Positions 7,894 to 16,158 of a DNA stretch of 64,000 nucleotides are shown here, one piece after another. The stretch is from the NCBI GenBank assembly GCA_020161435.1, contig JAIUNV010000004.1, positions 62,001 through 126,000 of the forward strand, given 5' to 3'. The stretch's first letter is position 1; every line of letters begins with the position of its first letter. The DNA is from Bacteroidota bacterium (lineage in GTDB: Bacteria > Bacteroidota > Bacteroidia > Chitinophagales > Chitinophagaceae). Made by a program: the position numbers and the translations under genes. The notes below the pieces were generated by a model. It had not been told where the DNA came from. It did no database searches and saw only the letters and a list, made by a program, of their open reading frames with translations.

Positions 7894-9360
7894 ATGAAAA
7901 CATTGAAACGCTACCTGTTGATTGCATGTTTGCTTACCAGCACTTTACCTGCGCTGGCACAGCAAAAGCATTTTGTATATCTGCAAACAGAAGACCTGAC
8001 GCCATTTTACATTCAAATGAATGGAAAAACGGTGTCGTCAACAGCTGCAGGTTATCTGCTGTTGGGCAAGTTGACTGATAGCATCTACATGGTAAAGTTG
8101 GGTGTGCTGGGCAGCGGCGATGTGCAGGAATATGGCATACGTGTGCAGGGCCGCGATGCAGGATACGTTATTAAAAAAAGTGCAGAAACAGGTTGGAGTA
8201 TCACAGACATTAATACCAATGCCATGCAAATGAGCATGGAATGGAGTGCTGCAATTGCAGCAGAAAATGCCCGTAAAAAAGCGATGGAAGAAGCCGAGCT
8301 GCAGCGCATAAAAGATAACACGGCCAATGCCCGGCAAGCTGCACACGATGCTACGCTTGCTTTGGAAAAGCAACGCAAAGAAGATAGCATACAAGTCGCA
8401 GATGATGCGGCTGCTGCACAAAAAGCAGTTGCAGCAACAAATACTGTACAAACCATTTCAAACCCGCCAGCAGTAGTAGTGCCCACTACACCAGTACCAC
8501 AAAAACCAACAGAAGAAAAGCCGATTGTTGTAGCAGAAAAAAAAGCACTCAATTCTGCAGATAGTCTGGCACAGGTAATTGCACAAAAAGAAAAAGAGTT
8601 GAAAGATTTGCAGGCTGCATTGCAAGCTGCAAATGAGGCTAAAGCACCCCCCCCTGCTGCCAATAATGTAGTAGAGAAGCCTGTAGCAAAAGCCACCGTA
8701 GCAACACCAGTAACCAACAACCAAACGACAGAAAAAAAGCCGGCCATGCTCGATATGGAATTTTCCATGAAAGCAGATTCGGGTGCGGCGCCAAAAGTTT
8801 TGCCTGAAGTAAAAGATACTGCGGAAGTGGCGGTTGTTGCTGTAGATACAATAGCAGCAGCCAAAGTAGAACCCGTAGCAAAACCTGCTTTGGATACACT
8901 AACTAAAGTTGCAGTTGTGACAGAACAGGCAGCGAAGGACTCTGTAGCGAAACCAGTTTTGGTTGAACCTGATGTTCCAAAAGAAAAAATAGTGGCAAAT
9001 GCACCTGCACCTGCTCCAACAGCGGATAGCGTTGTGGCTGCCAGTCCAACTGTTGTAAAGCGTACTCCTTGTGTTGAAATTCTTTCCCGAAGTGATGTAG
9101 AAGCGGCCATGGCTGCCAATGGAAAGCTGAGCAACGCTGATGAAATAGCTACAGCGTATGCCACTTTATTCAAAGACAAATGTGTAACCACCACGAATCT
9201 CAAAAAGATTTGTAACAGCCTGGCCAGTGATGTAAGCCGTTACAAAGTGCTCGAAGCTGCATATCCCTACACGGTAGATTATTATGCATTTGGCGAGTTA
9301 GCAGGGCTGATAAAAGACAATTATTACAGTAGCAAATTCAAATCGCTGATTCAGCAGTAA
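7894..9360 (+). CDS. DUF4476 domain protein with long Ala/Lys/Val-rich linker
   Basis: 488 residues from ATG 7894; an in-frame TTG at 7873 is less likely because it would precede the signal peptide (RYLLIACLLTSTLPALAQ). Layout: signal peptide, a short N-terminal beta domain (about 20-105), a coiled-coil segment rich in Ala/Glu/Lys, a long low-complexity linker with many Val-Ala-Lys-Pro repeats, and a C-terminal DUF4476-like helical domain (last ~95 residues, SRSDVEAAMAANGKLSNADE followed by the YPYTVDYYAFGEL region). The function is unknown; it is probably an envelope protein. The stop overlaps the truA start by one base (TAATG), which suggests translational coupling. Confidence 0.75.
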   Translation: MKTLKRYLLIACLLTSTLPALAQQKHFVYLQTEDLTPFYIQMNGKTVSSTAAGYLLLGKLTDSIYMVKLGVLGSGDVQEYGIRVQGRDAGYVIKKSAETGWSITDINTNAMQMSMEWSAAIAAENARKKAMEEAELQRIKDNTANARQAAHDATLALEKQRKEDSIQVADDAAAAQKAVAATNTVQTISNPPAVVVPTTPVPQKPTEEKPIVVAEKKALNSADSLAQVIAQKEKELKDLQAALQAANEAKAPPPAANNVVEKPVAKATVATPVTNNQTTEKKPAMLDMEFSMKADSGAAPKVLPEVKDTAEVAVVAVDTIAAAKVEPVAKPALDTLTKVAVVTEQAAKDSVAKPVLVEPDVPKEKIVANAPAPAPTADSVVAASPTVVKRTPCVEILSRSDVEAAMAANGKLSNADEIATAYATLFKDKCVTTTNLKKICNSLASDVSRYKVLEAAYPYTVDYYAFGELAGLIKDNYYSSKFKSLIQQ

Positions 9361-10097
9361 TGCCCATGCGTTATTTTTTCGAAGTAGCGTATAAAGGCAC
9401 GAACTACGCCGGTTTTCAGGTGCAGGATAATGCGCCAACCATTCAGTGGGCTTTAGAAAAAGTGTTGCGTACCTTTTACAAACAGCCCATTGATTTAACT
9501 GGTTCATCCCGCACTGATGCAGGGGTACATGCGCTGCAAAATTATTTTCAGGCAGATATAGTGGAGCCGTTGTTTCAAGAGGCACATGTGTACAACCTTA
9601 ATGCCATGCTGCCGCCCGACATTGTACTGAAACGCATTGTTCAAGTTCCCGACGATTTGCATTGTCGTTTTCATGCGACGCATCGGGTGTATCATTATTT
9701 TATTTATCAGCAAAAAAATCCATTTCTCAACGATAGGGCATGGTTTTATCCCTACCCGGTTGATTTGGATGTGCTGAATAACGCAGCTGCATTGCTGATG
9801 ACGTATGAAGACTTTACCAGCTTCAGCAAACGCAATACACAAACCAAAACCATGAATTGCCGCCTGAGCGAAAGCCGCTGGGAACAAACGGCAGAAGGCT
9901 ACCGCTACACGGTAAAAGGCAATCGCTTTTTGCGGGGCATGGTGCGTGGGCTGGTAGGCACTATGTTGCAGGCTGGCCGTGGCAAAATTTCACTGGCTGA
10001 ATTCGAGGCCATCATTCAGGCCAAAGATTGCACCAAGGCAGACTTTACAACGCCGGCACATGGCCTGTTTTTGGTAGAGGTTGGCCTGTCCGTCTGA
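9360..10097 (+). CDS. truA: tRNA pseudouridine(38-40) synthase TruA
   Basis: 245 residues. The N-terminal YFFEVAYKGTNYAGFQVQ is characteristic, and the catalytic Asp lies in GSSRTDAGVHA (Asp53). The HATHRVYHYFI and FLRGMVRGLVGTML motifs complete the family pattern. It isomerises U38-U40 in the anticodon stem-loop of tRNAs. The start at 9360 overlaps the upstream stop; ATG 9366 is an alternative. It is convergent with the RluA gene, which stops 15 bp after it. Confidence 0.97.
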   Translation: MPMRYFFEVAYKGTNYAGFQVQDNAPTIQWALEKVLRTFYKQPIDLTGSSRTDAGVHALQNYFQADIVEPLFQEAHVYNLNAMLPPDIVLKRIVQVPDDLHCRFHATHRVYHYFIYQQKNPFLNDRAWFYPYPVDLDVLNNAAALLMTYEDFTSFSKRNTQTKTMNCRLSESRWEQTAEGYRYTVKGNRFLRGMVRGLVGTMLQAGRGKISLAEFEAIIQAKDCTKADFTTPAHGLFLVEVGLSV

Positions 10098-10112
10098 TGG
10101 CTTTCGAAAGTT

Positions 10113-10841
10113 TTATTTGCCGTGTTTTTCCAGTTGGTTCAGCAGGGCCCGCATGTCTTTAAACAGCGGCGCTTCCAGCGAAACAGCAGTGCCATCTACA
10201 TCGGTAAATTGTAGAGTATGTGCATGCAGTCCTAAGCGGTTGAGGATGGGCTGCTCTTCTTCATCATGCTTGCTGAGCTTCACTTTGCGTTTGAAGTCGC
10301 TGAGAAAAACACCACGTCCATCGTTGTACAAAGGGTCGGCTACAATGGGATGGCCCATGTATTTGGCATGAACCCGTATCTGGTGGGTACGGCCCGTTTC
10401 AATATCAAAAGTCAGCAGGCTGAATTTGCCGAACGACTGCAGCAATGTGTAGTGCGTGATAGCATGTTTACCCTTGGCATGCGTAACCATGGTGCCGTTT
10501 TTGGCAGGGTGCTCCGCAATGGCTGCATCTATAGTTCCATTCTCTTTGGCAGGTTTGCCCATTACTATGCCCAAATAGTTTTTGGTGACTTCCCGGTTTT
10601 CAAATGCCTGCGACAAATGCTTGTGGGCTATTTCATTTTTGGCAAAAATGATGAGGCCGCTGGTGTCGCGGTCGATGCGGTGTACTACAAAAACCTGTGG
10701 GTAGCGGCTTTCGAGCCAGCTGCGAACAGACGGAATTTCGTGTTGGTGACGGTCTTGAATGCTGAGCAGCCCCGATGGTTTGTTGACGGCTACCCAGTTG
10801 TCTGTTTCGGCTATAATGCTTGGTTGGTACACGTGTTGCAT
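10113..10841 (-). CDS. RluA family pseudouridine synthase
   Basis: 242 residues without an S4 domain. It begins at once with the catalytic domain (WVAVNKPSGLLS), and the active-site motif HRIDRDTSG has its catalytic Asp at residue 57. The C-terminal HQIRVHAKYMGHPIVADPLY box is typical. The short size and absence of S4 resemble RluA/TruC rather than RluD, but the exact RNA target cannot be told. It lies about 90 bp downstream of the SQR stop region on the opposite side and is not obviously part of the sulfur island. Confidence 0.9.
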   Translation of the reverse strand: MQHVYQPSIIAETDNWVAVNKPSGLLSIQDRHQHEIPSVRSWLESRYPQVFVVHRIDRDTSGLIIFAKNEIAHKHLSQAFENREVTKNYLGIVMGKPAKENGTIDAAIAEHPAKNGTMVTHAKGKHAITHYTLLQSFGKFSLLTFDIETGRTHQIRVHAKYMGHPIVADPLYNDGRGVFLSDFKRKVKLSKHDEEEQPILNRLGLHAHTLQFTDVDGTAVSLEAPLFKDMRALLNQLEKHGK

Positions 10842-10933
10842 GCTGCAAAGAAAACTGAATTTGCCGGATGCTGTATCAAAAGCGAAAGGCAGCTTTGCAG
10901 CCGCCTTTCAAGAAACACCAAACCAAATCTAAC

Positions 10934-12148
10934 CTATGCTTTGCCTTGCAAAATGCGGTTCCAGTACAGCCAGGGCAGTACAAATTTTTTGAGCAGCCAC
11001 ATGGTCCAGCGTGGCTTGGCCTGGTCGAAGGGGACCGTCATTTTGGGGCGGTTGTTGTAGTCGAATTCTGCCAGCATGAGCTTGCCATACTCCGTAGGAA
11101 TGGGGCAGGCAGAGTAACCATCGTAACTGCTGGTTGCTTTTTCGCCTTTCATAAATGCAAGAATGTGATCGACCATTACAGGTGCCTGCTTGCGTATGGC
11201 TGCACCCGTTCTTGATGCGGGTGCATTACAAGCATCGCCACAGCTAAACACATTAGGATAGCGAACGTGCTGGAAATTATTTTTGTCGACTTCTACCCAA
11301 CCCAATGGCGATGCAGGGTCGGCCAGCGGACTTGTTTTGACAAAATCGGGAGCACTTTGTGGCGGTACTACATGCAGCATGTGGTAGTGTAACGTTTGCT
11401 TATTTATGTTGCCTTGCTCGTCAGTGCTTTCGTAATAGAGTGTTTGCGAAGCAGCATCTATTTTAGTAATGGTTTGTTTGAGGTGAACTTTTACTCCATA
11501 TTCCTCAATTTTTTCTTCCAGTGTTTTCAAATATTCCGGCACACTGAACATGATGGTGCCGCCCGATACAAAGTGTACATCACATTTATCGAGAATGCCT
11601 TTTTTGCGCCAGTAGTCGCAAGCCAGCCACATAATTTTGTGCGGGGCACCACCACATTTTATGGGGGTGGGAGGGTTGGTAAACACCACGGTGCCGCCCT
11701 TGAAATTTTCAATCAGCTCCCATGTGTATGGTGCTGTTTTAAAACTGTAATTGCTCGTCACATTGTTTTTACCCAGTGTTTCAGCCAGGCCGTCTATCTT
11801 TTTCCAGTCGAGTTGAATACCCGGTACCACAATTAAAATATCGTAAGAATACTGAGCACCACTTGTACAAGTAACTGTGTTGTGTTCCGGGTCGAATGAC
11901 GCGGCGCCATCTTTAATCCATGTGGCATTTTTAGGTATATAATCTGCTTCGTTTTTTACAGTATCGTTGATGTTGAATGTACCGGCACCCACCAGTGTGT
12001 ACGCTGGTTGGTAATAATGTTTGTCACTTGGCTCAATAATACCAATATCGAGTTTGCTATTTTTCAGCAGCAATTTACTTGATACAGACAGGCCGGCATT
12101 GCCACCTCCGACTACTAAAATCTGATGATGTTTCATACTACATTTCAT
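10934..12148 (-). CDS. sqr: Type II sulfide:quinone oxidoreductase
   Basis: 404 residues of a two-dinucleotide-binding-domain flavoprotein. The N-terminal FAD motif is VVGGGNAGLSVSSKL (12-26). It has the HYYQPAYTLVGAG signature of SQR/FCSD proteins, a second Rossmann segment around FVSGGTIMFSVPE, and the FAD-binding NVFSCGDACNAPASRTGAA box. Cys165 (KCGGAP) and Cys348 (YDGYSACP) match the redox Cys pair of the eukaryotic-type (type II) enzyme. The reaction oxidises sulfide to a persulfide and reduces quinone at the membrane; the C-terminal amphipathic region (WTMWLLKKFVLPWLYW) fits membrane attachment. It heads its own transcript downstream of a terminator, with a degenerate palindrome upstream. 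ATG at 12136 is an alternative start. Confidence 0.9.
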   Translation of the reverse strand: MKCSMKHHQILVVGGGNAGLSVSSKLLLKNSKLDIGIIEPSDKHYYQPAYTLVGAGTFNINDTVKNEADYIPKNATWIKDGAASFDPEHNTVTCTSGAQYSYDILIVVPGIQLDWKKIDGLAETLGKNNVTSNYSFKTAPYTWELIENFKGGTVVFTNPPTPIKCGGAPHKIMWLACDYWRKKGILDKCDVHFVSGGTIMFSVPEYLKTLEEKIEEYGVKVHLKQTITKIDAASQTLYYESTDEQGNINKQTLHYHMLHVVPPQSAPDFVKTSPLADPASPLGWVEVDKNNFQHVRYPNVFSCGDACNAPASRTGAAIRKQAPVMVDHILAFMKGEKATSSYDGYSACPIPTEYGKLMLAEFDYNNRPKMTVPFDQAKPRWTMWLLKKFVLPWLYWNRILQGKA

Positions 12149-12260
12149 TTTTGAACAGTAGCCTGTTCAGGTGAAAGATTCGGTTGGTTTTTGGTAGTGC
12201 TAAACTATTACTGATTTGCGGCCCTGTGCAGGACTATAGTCACTCTGCGGCGCTTCTTTT

Positions 12261-12277
12261 ACTGACTTTCGTCATGT
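12261..12277. promoter_or_regulatory. Degenerate Crp-type half-site pair upstream of sqr
   Basis: ACTGA-N6-TCATGT keeps the TGA-N6-TCA core of the perfect palindrome at 18720-18737, including the same spacer length. It lies about 115 bp before the sqr start codon. It may be a second operator for the Crp/Fnr protein of this island, but a TGA-N6-TCA core can easily occur by chance. Confidence 0.3.
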
Positions 12278-12358
12278 GAATGCTGCCAAACAATCGCCAC
12301 ACTTTTTTGGACATTTGAAAATGTACTGTTTTCTTTTTTCAACATAACTACGATGCAT

Positions 12359-12386
12359 AAAAAAGCCGCACTTGTGCAGTGCGGCT
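12359..12386 (-). terminator. Terminator of the YeeE/YedE pair
   Basis: A 9-bp perfect stem (AGCCGCACT/AGTGCGGCT, 5-base loop) is followed on the minus strand by a T-run. It lies 28 bp after the stop of the second YeeE/YedE gene and separates it from sqr. Confidence 0.8.
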
Positions 12387-12413
12387 GTTAAGCAATGAGC
12401 ATTAATGGTTTTA

Positions 12414-12926
12414 TTAATGTGGCAGTTTTTCTCGGAAGCGGCCATACACCCAAGTGCCGGCAATAGCACTTAGCAATGTTACAATTACTGCTGTGGCACC
12501 TGTGCCAATTTGTGCATACAAAGGGCCGGGGCATGCACCAGTAATAGCCCATCCAAGACCAAACATCAGTCCACCATAAATCTGGCCTTTGTTGAAAGTT
12601 TTATCTGTGAAAGAAATGGTTTCGCCAGCCAGTGTTTTAATTTTGAATTTCTTGATGATGAAAACACTAATCATACCCACCACAATGGCACTGCCAATTA
12701 CACCATACATGTGAAAGCTTTCGAGCCGGAACATTTCCTGTATGCGAAACCAGGAAACGATTTCTGCTTTTACAAATACAATACCAAATAAAATACCTAT
12801 AACGGCATACTTCATATTAGAACTCAAAGGAGCATCTAACTCACTTTTATTTACGCAAACAGCATTTTGCGAACGTACTTCAAAATCGGTATTGCCGATA
12901 GGTTGCTGTTGATTATGTTGAGCCAT
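12414..12926 (-). CDS. YeeE/YedE (TsuA-like) family membrane protein, C-terminal half (DUF6691-like)
   Basis: 170 residues from ATG 12926; a TTG six codons further upstream is possible. Several hydrophobic helices (about 40-55, 75-92, 117-135, 145-162) and the conserved GACPGP motif with Cys132 identify the second half of a YeeE/YedE unit. Together with the upstream gene it would form one complete transporter of the thiosulfate/sulfur-compound class, as in PmpA/PmpB pairs. Which sulfur species it carries is not visible. The gap to the upstream gene is 33 bp. Confidence 0.8.
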   Translation of the reverse strand: MAQHNQQQPIGNTDFEVRSQNAVCVNKSELDAPLSSNMKYAVIGILFGIVFVKAEIVSWFRIQEMFRLESFHMYGVIGSAIVVGMISVFIIKKFKIKTLAGETISFTDKTFNKGQIYGGLMFGLGWAITGACPGPLYAQIGTGATAVIVTLLSAIAGTWVYGRFREKLPH

Positions 12927-12959
12927 ATATTTTTCAGTTTTCAATTGAAGGATAAATGA

Positions 12960-13523
12960 TTAAAGTGCCAGTATATAGGGCAAAATAAGGTGGGTCATAA
13001 TGAAGCCGCCAATCATAAAACAACAGGTGGCTACTAATGAAGGCCATTGCAAAGTGCTTATACCCATGATAGCGTGGCCCGATGTGCAACCGCCAGCATA
13101 GCGGGTACCAAAACCTACCATAAAGCCACCTACAACCATCATAATAATGCCACGAGGCGTAGCCAGTGCTGGCCAGCTAAATAAATCGCTGGGCACAATG
13201 TGGCTGGTGTCGGTGATGTTGTATTTGGCCATATCAGCAGCCAAATCGGGATGAATGACGATTGGCTCAGGATTGGCCAATAACTGCGCAGCAATAATGC
13301 CACCTACCAACACGCCAAATACAAAAAAGAGATTCCATACTTCTTTCTTCCAATCGTATTGGAAAAATGGAATTTTTGCAGGAATACAAGCAGCACACAT
13401 GTGGCGCAGCGAAGATGAAATACCGAAACTTTTGTTGCCAATAAGCAGCAATGCAGGTACCGTTAATCCGATAAGCGGGCCAGCCACATACCAGGGCCAG
13501 GGCTTTGTGATAAATTCTAACAT
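12960..13523 (-). CDS. YeeE/YedE (TsuA-like) family membrane protein, N-terminal half
   Basis: 187 residues, about four membrane segments. Conserved Cys are visible in RHMCAACIP (43 and 46) and in the family motif AGGCTSGHAIMG (Cys146). In the characterised relative TsuA, conserved Cys residues pass thiosulfate through the membrane; by analogy Cys146 here and Cys132 of the next protein could do the same. It is the first gene of a two-gene unit with a 50-bp leader after the OprD-like gene. The function is inferred from family and from neighbours (rhodaneses, SQR). Confidence 0.82.
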   Translation of the reverse strand: MLEFITKPWPWYVAGPLIGLTVPALLLIGNKSFGISSSLRHMCAACIPAKIPFFQYDWKKEVWNLFFVFGVLVGGIIAAQLLANPEPIVIHPDLAADMAKYNITDTSHIVPSDLFSWPALATPRGIIMMVVGGFMVGFGTRYAGGCTSGHAIMGISTLQWPSLVATCCFMIGGFIMTHLILPYILAL

Positions 13524-13573
13524 ATTTGGTAATTGATTTGGTTACAGAATTGAATTTTTATTGAAGTTGGTTG

Positions 13574-15037
13574 CTAAAAATGATAATTCAGCATCAGGTT
13601 CAGATTGGTCATGTTTACTTTATTTACTATCCACTTTGTATTGCTGTTGTTGCTCAATCTGTTCCATTTGTAGGCATACAAAAGTTCTCCATACAATCCT
13701 TTTAAAAATCCATTGAACTCATGCTGTACACTCAGGTTGAGCTGGCCATAAGATGGCATGCCATACTTGTTGTGTAAATAATCTGTGGGGTGTGGAAGTT
13801 GATACAAGCCAATGCCTGCATCAAGCACGGTGCGTACCTTGGGTAGTTTGTAAGTGTTTTTCAGCATCCAGGCAGTTACATCACCTAGGCCTTCATTTCT
13901 CTCCCGCTGCAGAAAGGTAAAGAAAGGTTCCCGCCCCCACTCACGGGGCATTAAAAAGCGGCCACCTTTTCCGATACGTGTAAAATTGAGGCTGCTTTGC
14001 AAGCGACCTTTTGTAATACCCAGTCTTGCACTGAAAGCGCCAACATTTTGCCCAGGCACAAAGTACGTTTTGCTAACGTCTGCATTGCCGCCATTGTTCA
14101 CCGCACTTTGGAATGTGTATTGTGCTGCAGCCAGCCAACTGATGGTCTTTTTTTTCCATTCAACATCTGCTTGCAGCAGCGTTGTTTGAAAAATATTTTC
14201 TACCAAATGATTGTTCACTTGCATGGAGAGCCATTTGTTTGCATTCCATGCAGCACTGGTGTACAATATGCCTTTGCTATTGAGGTTGTGGTGGTAGTCA
14301 GATCGTTGTCCGTTTGTTTGTACCCCCGATGGATAAATGCCCATTGTTTCATCCACATCATACCAGCGAAAAGTGCTTCGGGGGGCAATGCGGTTGAGCC
14401 AACCTGCTTCCAGTGTAAGTTGTTTTTGATTTGGTTGCCACACCGTCCACAAGCCACTCACTTCTGTAGGCCTCATCCTGCCATCCTGAGGGTTTATAAA
14501 AGCTGTTTTCACAATCTGCTTTCCATAAGTTACGGTTAGTCCTTTGTGGGCGTAGGTTATATTGAGCTCTTCGAGCCGGTCGAGGTTAGCTTTGTTTTCC
14601 GGATGTTCAATGTCGAATAAGCCTATTTCGTAGCGGTTTACTGCACCCGTTGCAGCATCTGTTTCAGTTAGATTTGTGCTGGCTACATTTTGAATAAAAT
14701 AACCACTCAGTGTAACCTGAAAGCCATGAAAGGGCGCTGTTTGATAGCGTATGCCGGCACCAATGGCCAATGCATAGTAGTCTGGCGCTTGGTGCTGGTT
14801 AATGGTGGCCATGCTAAACTGACGAATATGCCCACTAAGCAAGCCGCCTTTGAATGCATGCCACAAACTACTGCTATCGAAATCGCTACGGGGTTTAATT
14901 TTCCATACAGGATTGGCATACGGTTCGTGTTGGGCAATAGCATTGCCACTCCACAGCCATCCTGCTGTGGTTAGTATAATAACGGTATGTCTAAAAAAAT
15001 TATTGAATGACTTCACCTTTCCAACCTTGAATGCCAT
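13574..15037 (-). CDS. OprD-like outer-membrane porin
   Basis: 487 residues. A signal peptide ends near GNAIAQ. The mature protein is made of alternating beta-strands ending in an aromatic residue (LNLMLNYHF), the usual C-terminus of an outer-membrane barrel. Segments such as DRLEELNITYAHKGLTVTYGKQ, followed by NPQDGRMRPTEVSGLW, resemble the OprD porin family. The cargo is unknown; the location in a sulfur operon suggests an inorganic sulfur compound or an organic acid. Its start overlaps the end of the upstream rhodanese gene by 38 bp, so translation is probably coupled. A GTG at 15019 is an alternative start. Confidence 0.7.
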   Translation of the reverse strand: MAFKVGKVKSFNNFFRHTVIILTTAGWLWSGNAIAQHEPYANPVWKIKPRSDFDSSSLWHAFKGGLLSGHIRQFSMATINQHQAPDYYALAIGAGIRYQTAPFHGFQVTLSGYFIQNVASTNLTETDAATGAVNRYEIGLFDIEHPENKANLDRLEELNITYAHKGLTVTYGKQIVKTAFINPQDGRMRPTEVSGLWTVWQPNQKQLTLEAGWLNRIAPRSTFRWYDVDETMGIYPSGVQTNGQRSDYHHNLNSKGILYTSAAWNANKWLSMQVNNHLVENIFQTTLLQADVEWKKKTISWLAAAQYTFQSAVNNGGNADVSKTYFVPGQNVGAFSARLGITKGRLQSSLNFTRIGKGGRFLMPREWGREPFFTFLQRERNEGLGDVTAWMLKNTYKLPKVRTVLDAGIGLYQLPHPTDYLHNKYGMPSYGQLNLSVQHEFNGFLKGLYGELLYAYKWNRLSNNSNTKWIVNKVNMTNLNLMLNYHF

Positions 15038-15398
15038 TTTTTAATTGCAATACCTGTTTAAAGCCTGCTGCTTTCATCAGGCTGGCAGCTTTGTCTGACC
15101 GCTTGGCACTACGGCAGTAGAGCAAGTAGGTTTTATTGCTATCGAGTGTGGGCAATGCCTGCTGAAATGCGCCAGCGTTAAAATCATACAATACCGCATT
15201 GGGTAAATGCCCCGCAGCATATTCTTCTGGTGTGCGTACATCTAACAGCACAATGCCTGGCTGCTGCATTTGTTTTTGAAAAGCATTGCTGCGCAGCATT
15301 TTATTGCCGGCAGAGCTTGTAACGGCACAGCCTGCCAACAAAAGGAAAACAGGCAACGCCCAGAACCAATTTGTTTTTTTATGCTGAAGTACACCCAT
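15000..15398 (-). CDS. Rhodanese-domain lipoprotein
   Basis: 132 residues. The N-terminal hydrophobic segment ends in a lipobox LLAGC (Cys24), so the enzyme should be anchored in the envelope, facing the periplasm. A single rhodanese domain follows (VLLDVRTPEEYAAGHLPNA) with the active-site loop YCRSAKRS (Cys95). Single-domain rhodaneses move sulfane sulfur between donors and acceptors. It stops inside the start of the porin gene and starts one base after the thioredoxin gene's stop. Confidence 0.9.
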   Translation of the reverse strand: MGVLQHKKTNWFWALPVFLLLAGCAVTSSAGNKMLRSNAFQKQMQQPGIVLLDVRTPEEYAAGHLPNAVLYDFNAGAFQQALPTLDSNKTYLLYCRSAKRSDKAASLMKAAGFKQVLQLKNGIQGWKGEVIQ

Positions 15399-15399
15399 G

Positions 15400-15696
15400 T
15401 TACAAGTATTTACGCAGTGTTTGCTTAAGGTTGCCTGCGGGCACTACACCACTTTGGCGCCATAATATCTGGCCCTGCTTAAATATGATAAGCGTTGGTA
15501 CGCCCATCACCTGATAAGCTTGTGCAGCCTGCGGATTTTTGTCTACATCTATCTTTAGAATAGTGACACTGTCTTGCAGTTCTTCCTTTACTTGCTTCAG
15601 TATAGGGGCCATCATTTTGCAAGGGCCGCACCATTCGGCCATAAAATCTACCAGTACTGGCTTGTCACTATTAATGATTTCCTGAAAAGTTGCCAT
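15400..15696 (-). CDS. trxA: Thioredoxin
   Basis: 98 residues, with the WCGPCK active site (Cys23, Cys26), the cis-Pro loop MGVPT and the DVDKNPQ motif. There is no signal peptide, so it is cytoplasmic. Its place inside the rhodanese/SQR island suggests a role in reducing protein or low-molecular-weight persulfides, in addition to general disulfide reduction. The gap to the upstream gene is 11 bp, so it belongs to the same operon. Confidence 0.95.
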   Translation of the reverse strand: MATFQEIINSDKPVLVDFMAEWCGPCKMMAPILKQVKEELQDSVTILKIDVDKNPQAAQAYQVMGVPTLIIFKQGQILWRQSGVVPAGNLKQTLRKYL

Positions 15697-15707
15697 TTGA
15701 TATTTAT

Positions 15708-15923
15708 TTAGCTGACAGTAGAATTTTTCGGCTGATCTTTTTTAAACATGCCAAACAGTACAGCACCCATTACAGCAAAATATACCGTGCTATTGAGGGG
15801 TTTGCTGGTGATGGCACAAGTGCCACTGGCGCAACCAATAAAATGATAATACGCATAGCCGCCAATTGCGCCAACTATGGCACCTGCTATGTACAGCTTA
15901 TTGTTATTTACCCACTTCTTCAT
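15708..15923 (-). CDS. Small membrane protein with GCASGTC motif (DUF6132-like)
   Basis: 71 residues from ATG 15923. A longer in-frame extension is possible, but its extra residues are basic and not conserved in character, and the ATG overlaps the end of the upstream gene in the usual operon manner. Two membrane helices (about 9-28 and 46-60) flank the loop GCASGTCAITSKP with Cys31 and Cys36. I recognise this as similar to DUF6132 proteins of Bacteroidota. The function is unknown. The upstream neighbour carries the same GCASGxC loop, and both lie between rhodanese genes, which hints at persulfide handling at the membrane. Confidence 0.75.
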   Translation of the reverse strand: MKKWVNNNKLYIAGAIVGAIGGYAYYHFIGCASGTCAITSKPLNSTVYFAVMGAVLFGMFKKDQPKNSTVS

Positions 15924-16152
15924 ACGTAATTTCCTCCATTGGTTTTGTGTTTTGTTGCGTTTGCTTTTGCGGTGGTACACCACATGCACCCGATGCGCAA
16001 CCCATATCTAATATGGCTAATACTGCCAGTAGTACCCCAAAAAATACAAACCAATATTCACGAAACTGAATGGACTGCACAATGACCATGATGCCTAATG
16101 CTAATCTGATAAATCGAATAAAATTCCAGTTCGTTGTTGCTCGTTGCCACAT
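15904..16152 (-). CDS. Small membrane protein with GCASGAC motif
   Basis: 82 residues. An N-terminal amphipathic part (WNFIRFIRLALGIMVIVQSI) and a second hydrophobic helix (WFVFFGVLLAVLAILDM) resemble YgaP-like two-helix membrane modules, and are followed by GCASGACGVPP (Cys52, Cys57) and a polar tail. YgaP itself is a rhodanese with such a membrane part, so this may be the detached membrane module of the rhodanese encoded 7 bp upstream. It overlaps the next gene by 20 bp. The exact function is not known. Confidence 0.75.
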   Translation of the reverse strand: MWQRATTNWNFIRFIRLALGIMVIVQSIQFREYWFVFFGVLLAVLAILDMGCASGACGVPPQKQTQQNTKPMEEITYEEVGK

Positions 16153-16158
16153 ATACTT

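Noticed and set aside
8085..9203. 372-codon open frame on the minus strand opposite the DUF4476 gene
   Set aside because: Ser/Ala/Thr-rich low complexity produced by the repetitive Ala/Lys/Val coding sequence on the plus strand.
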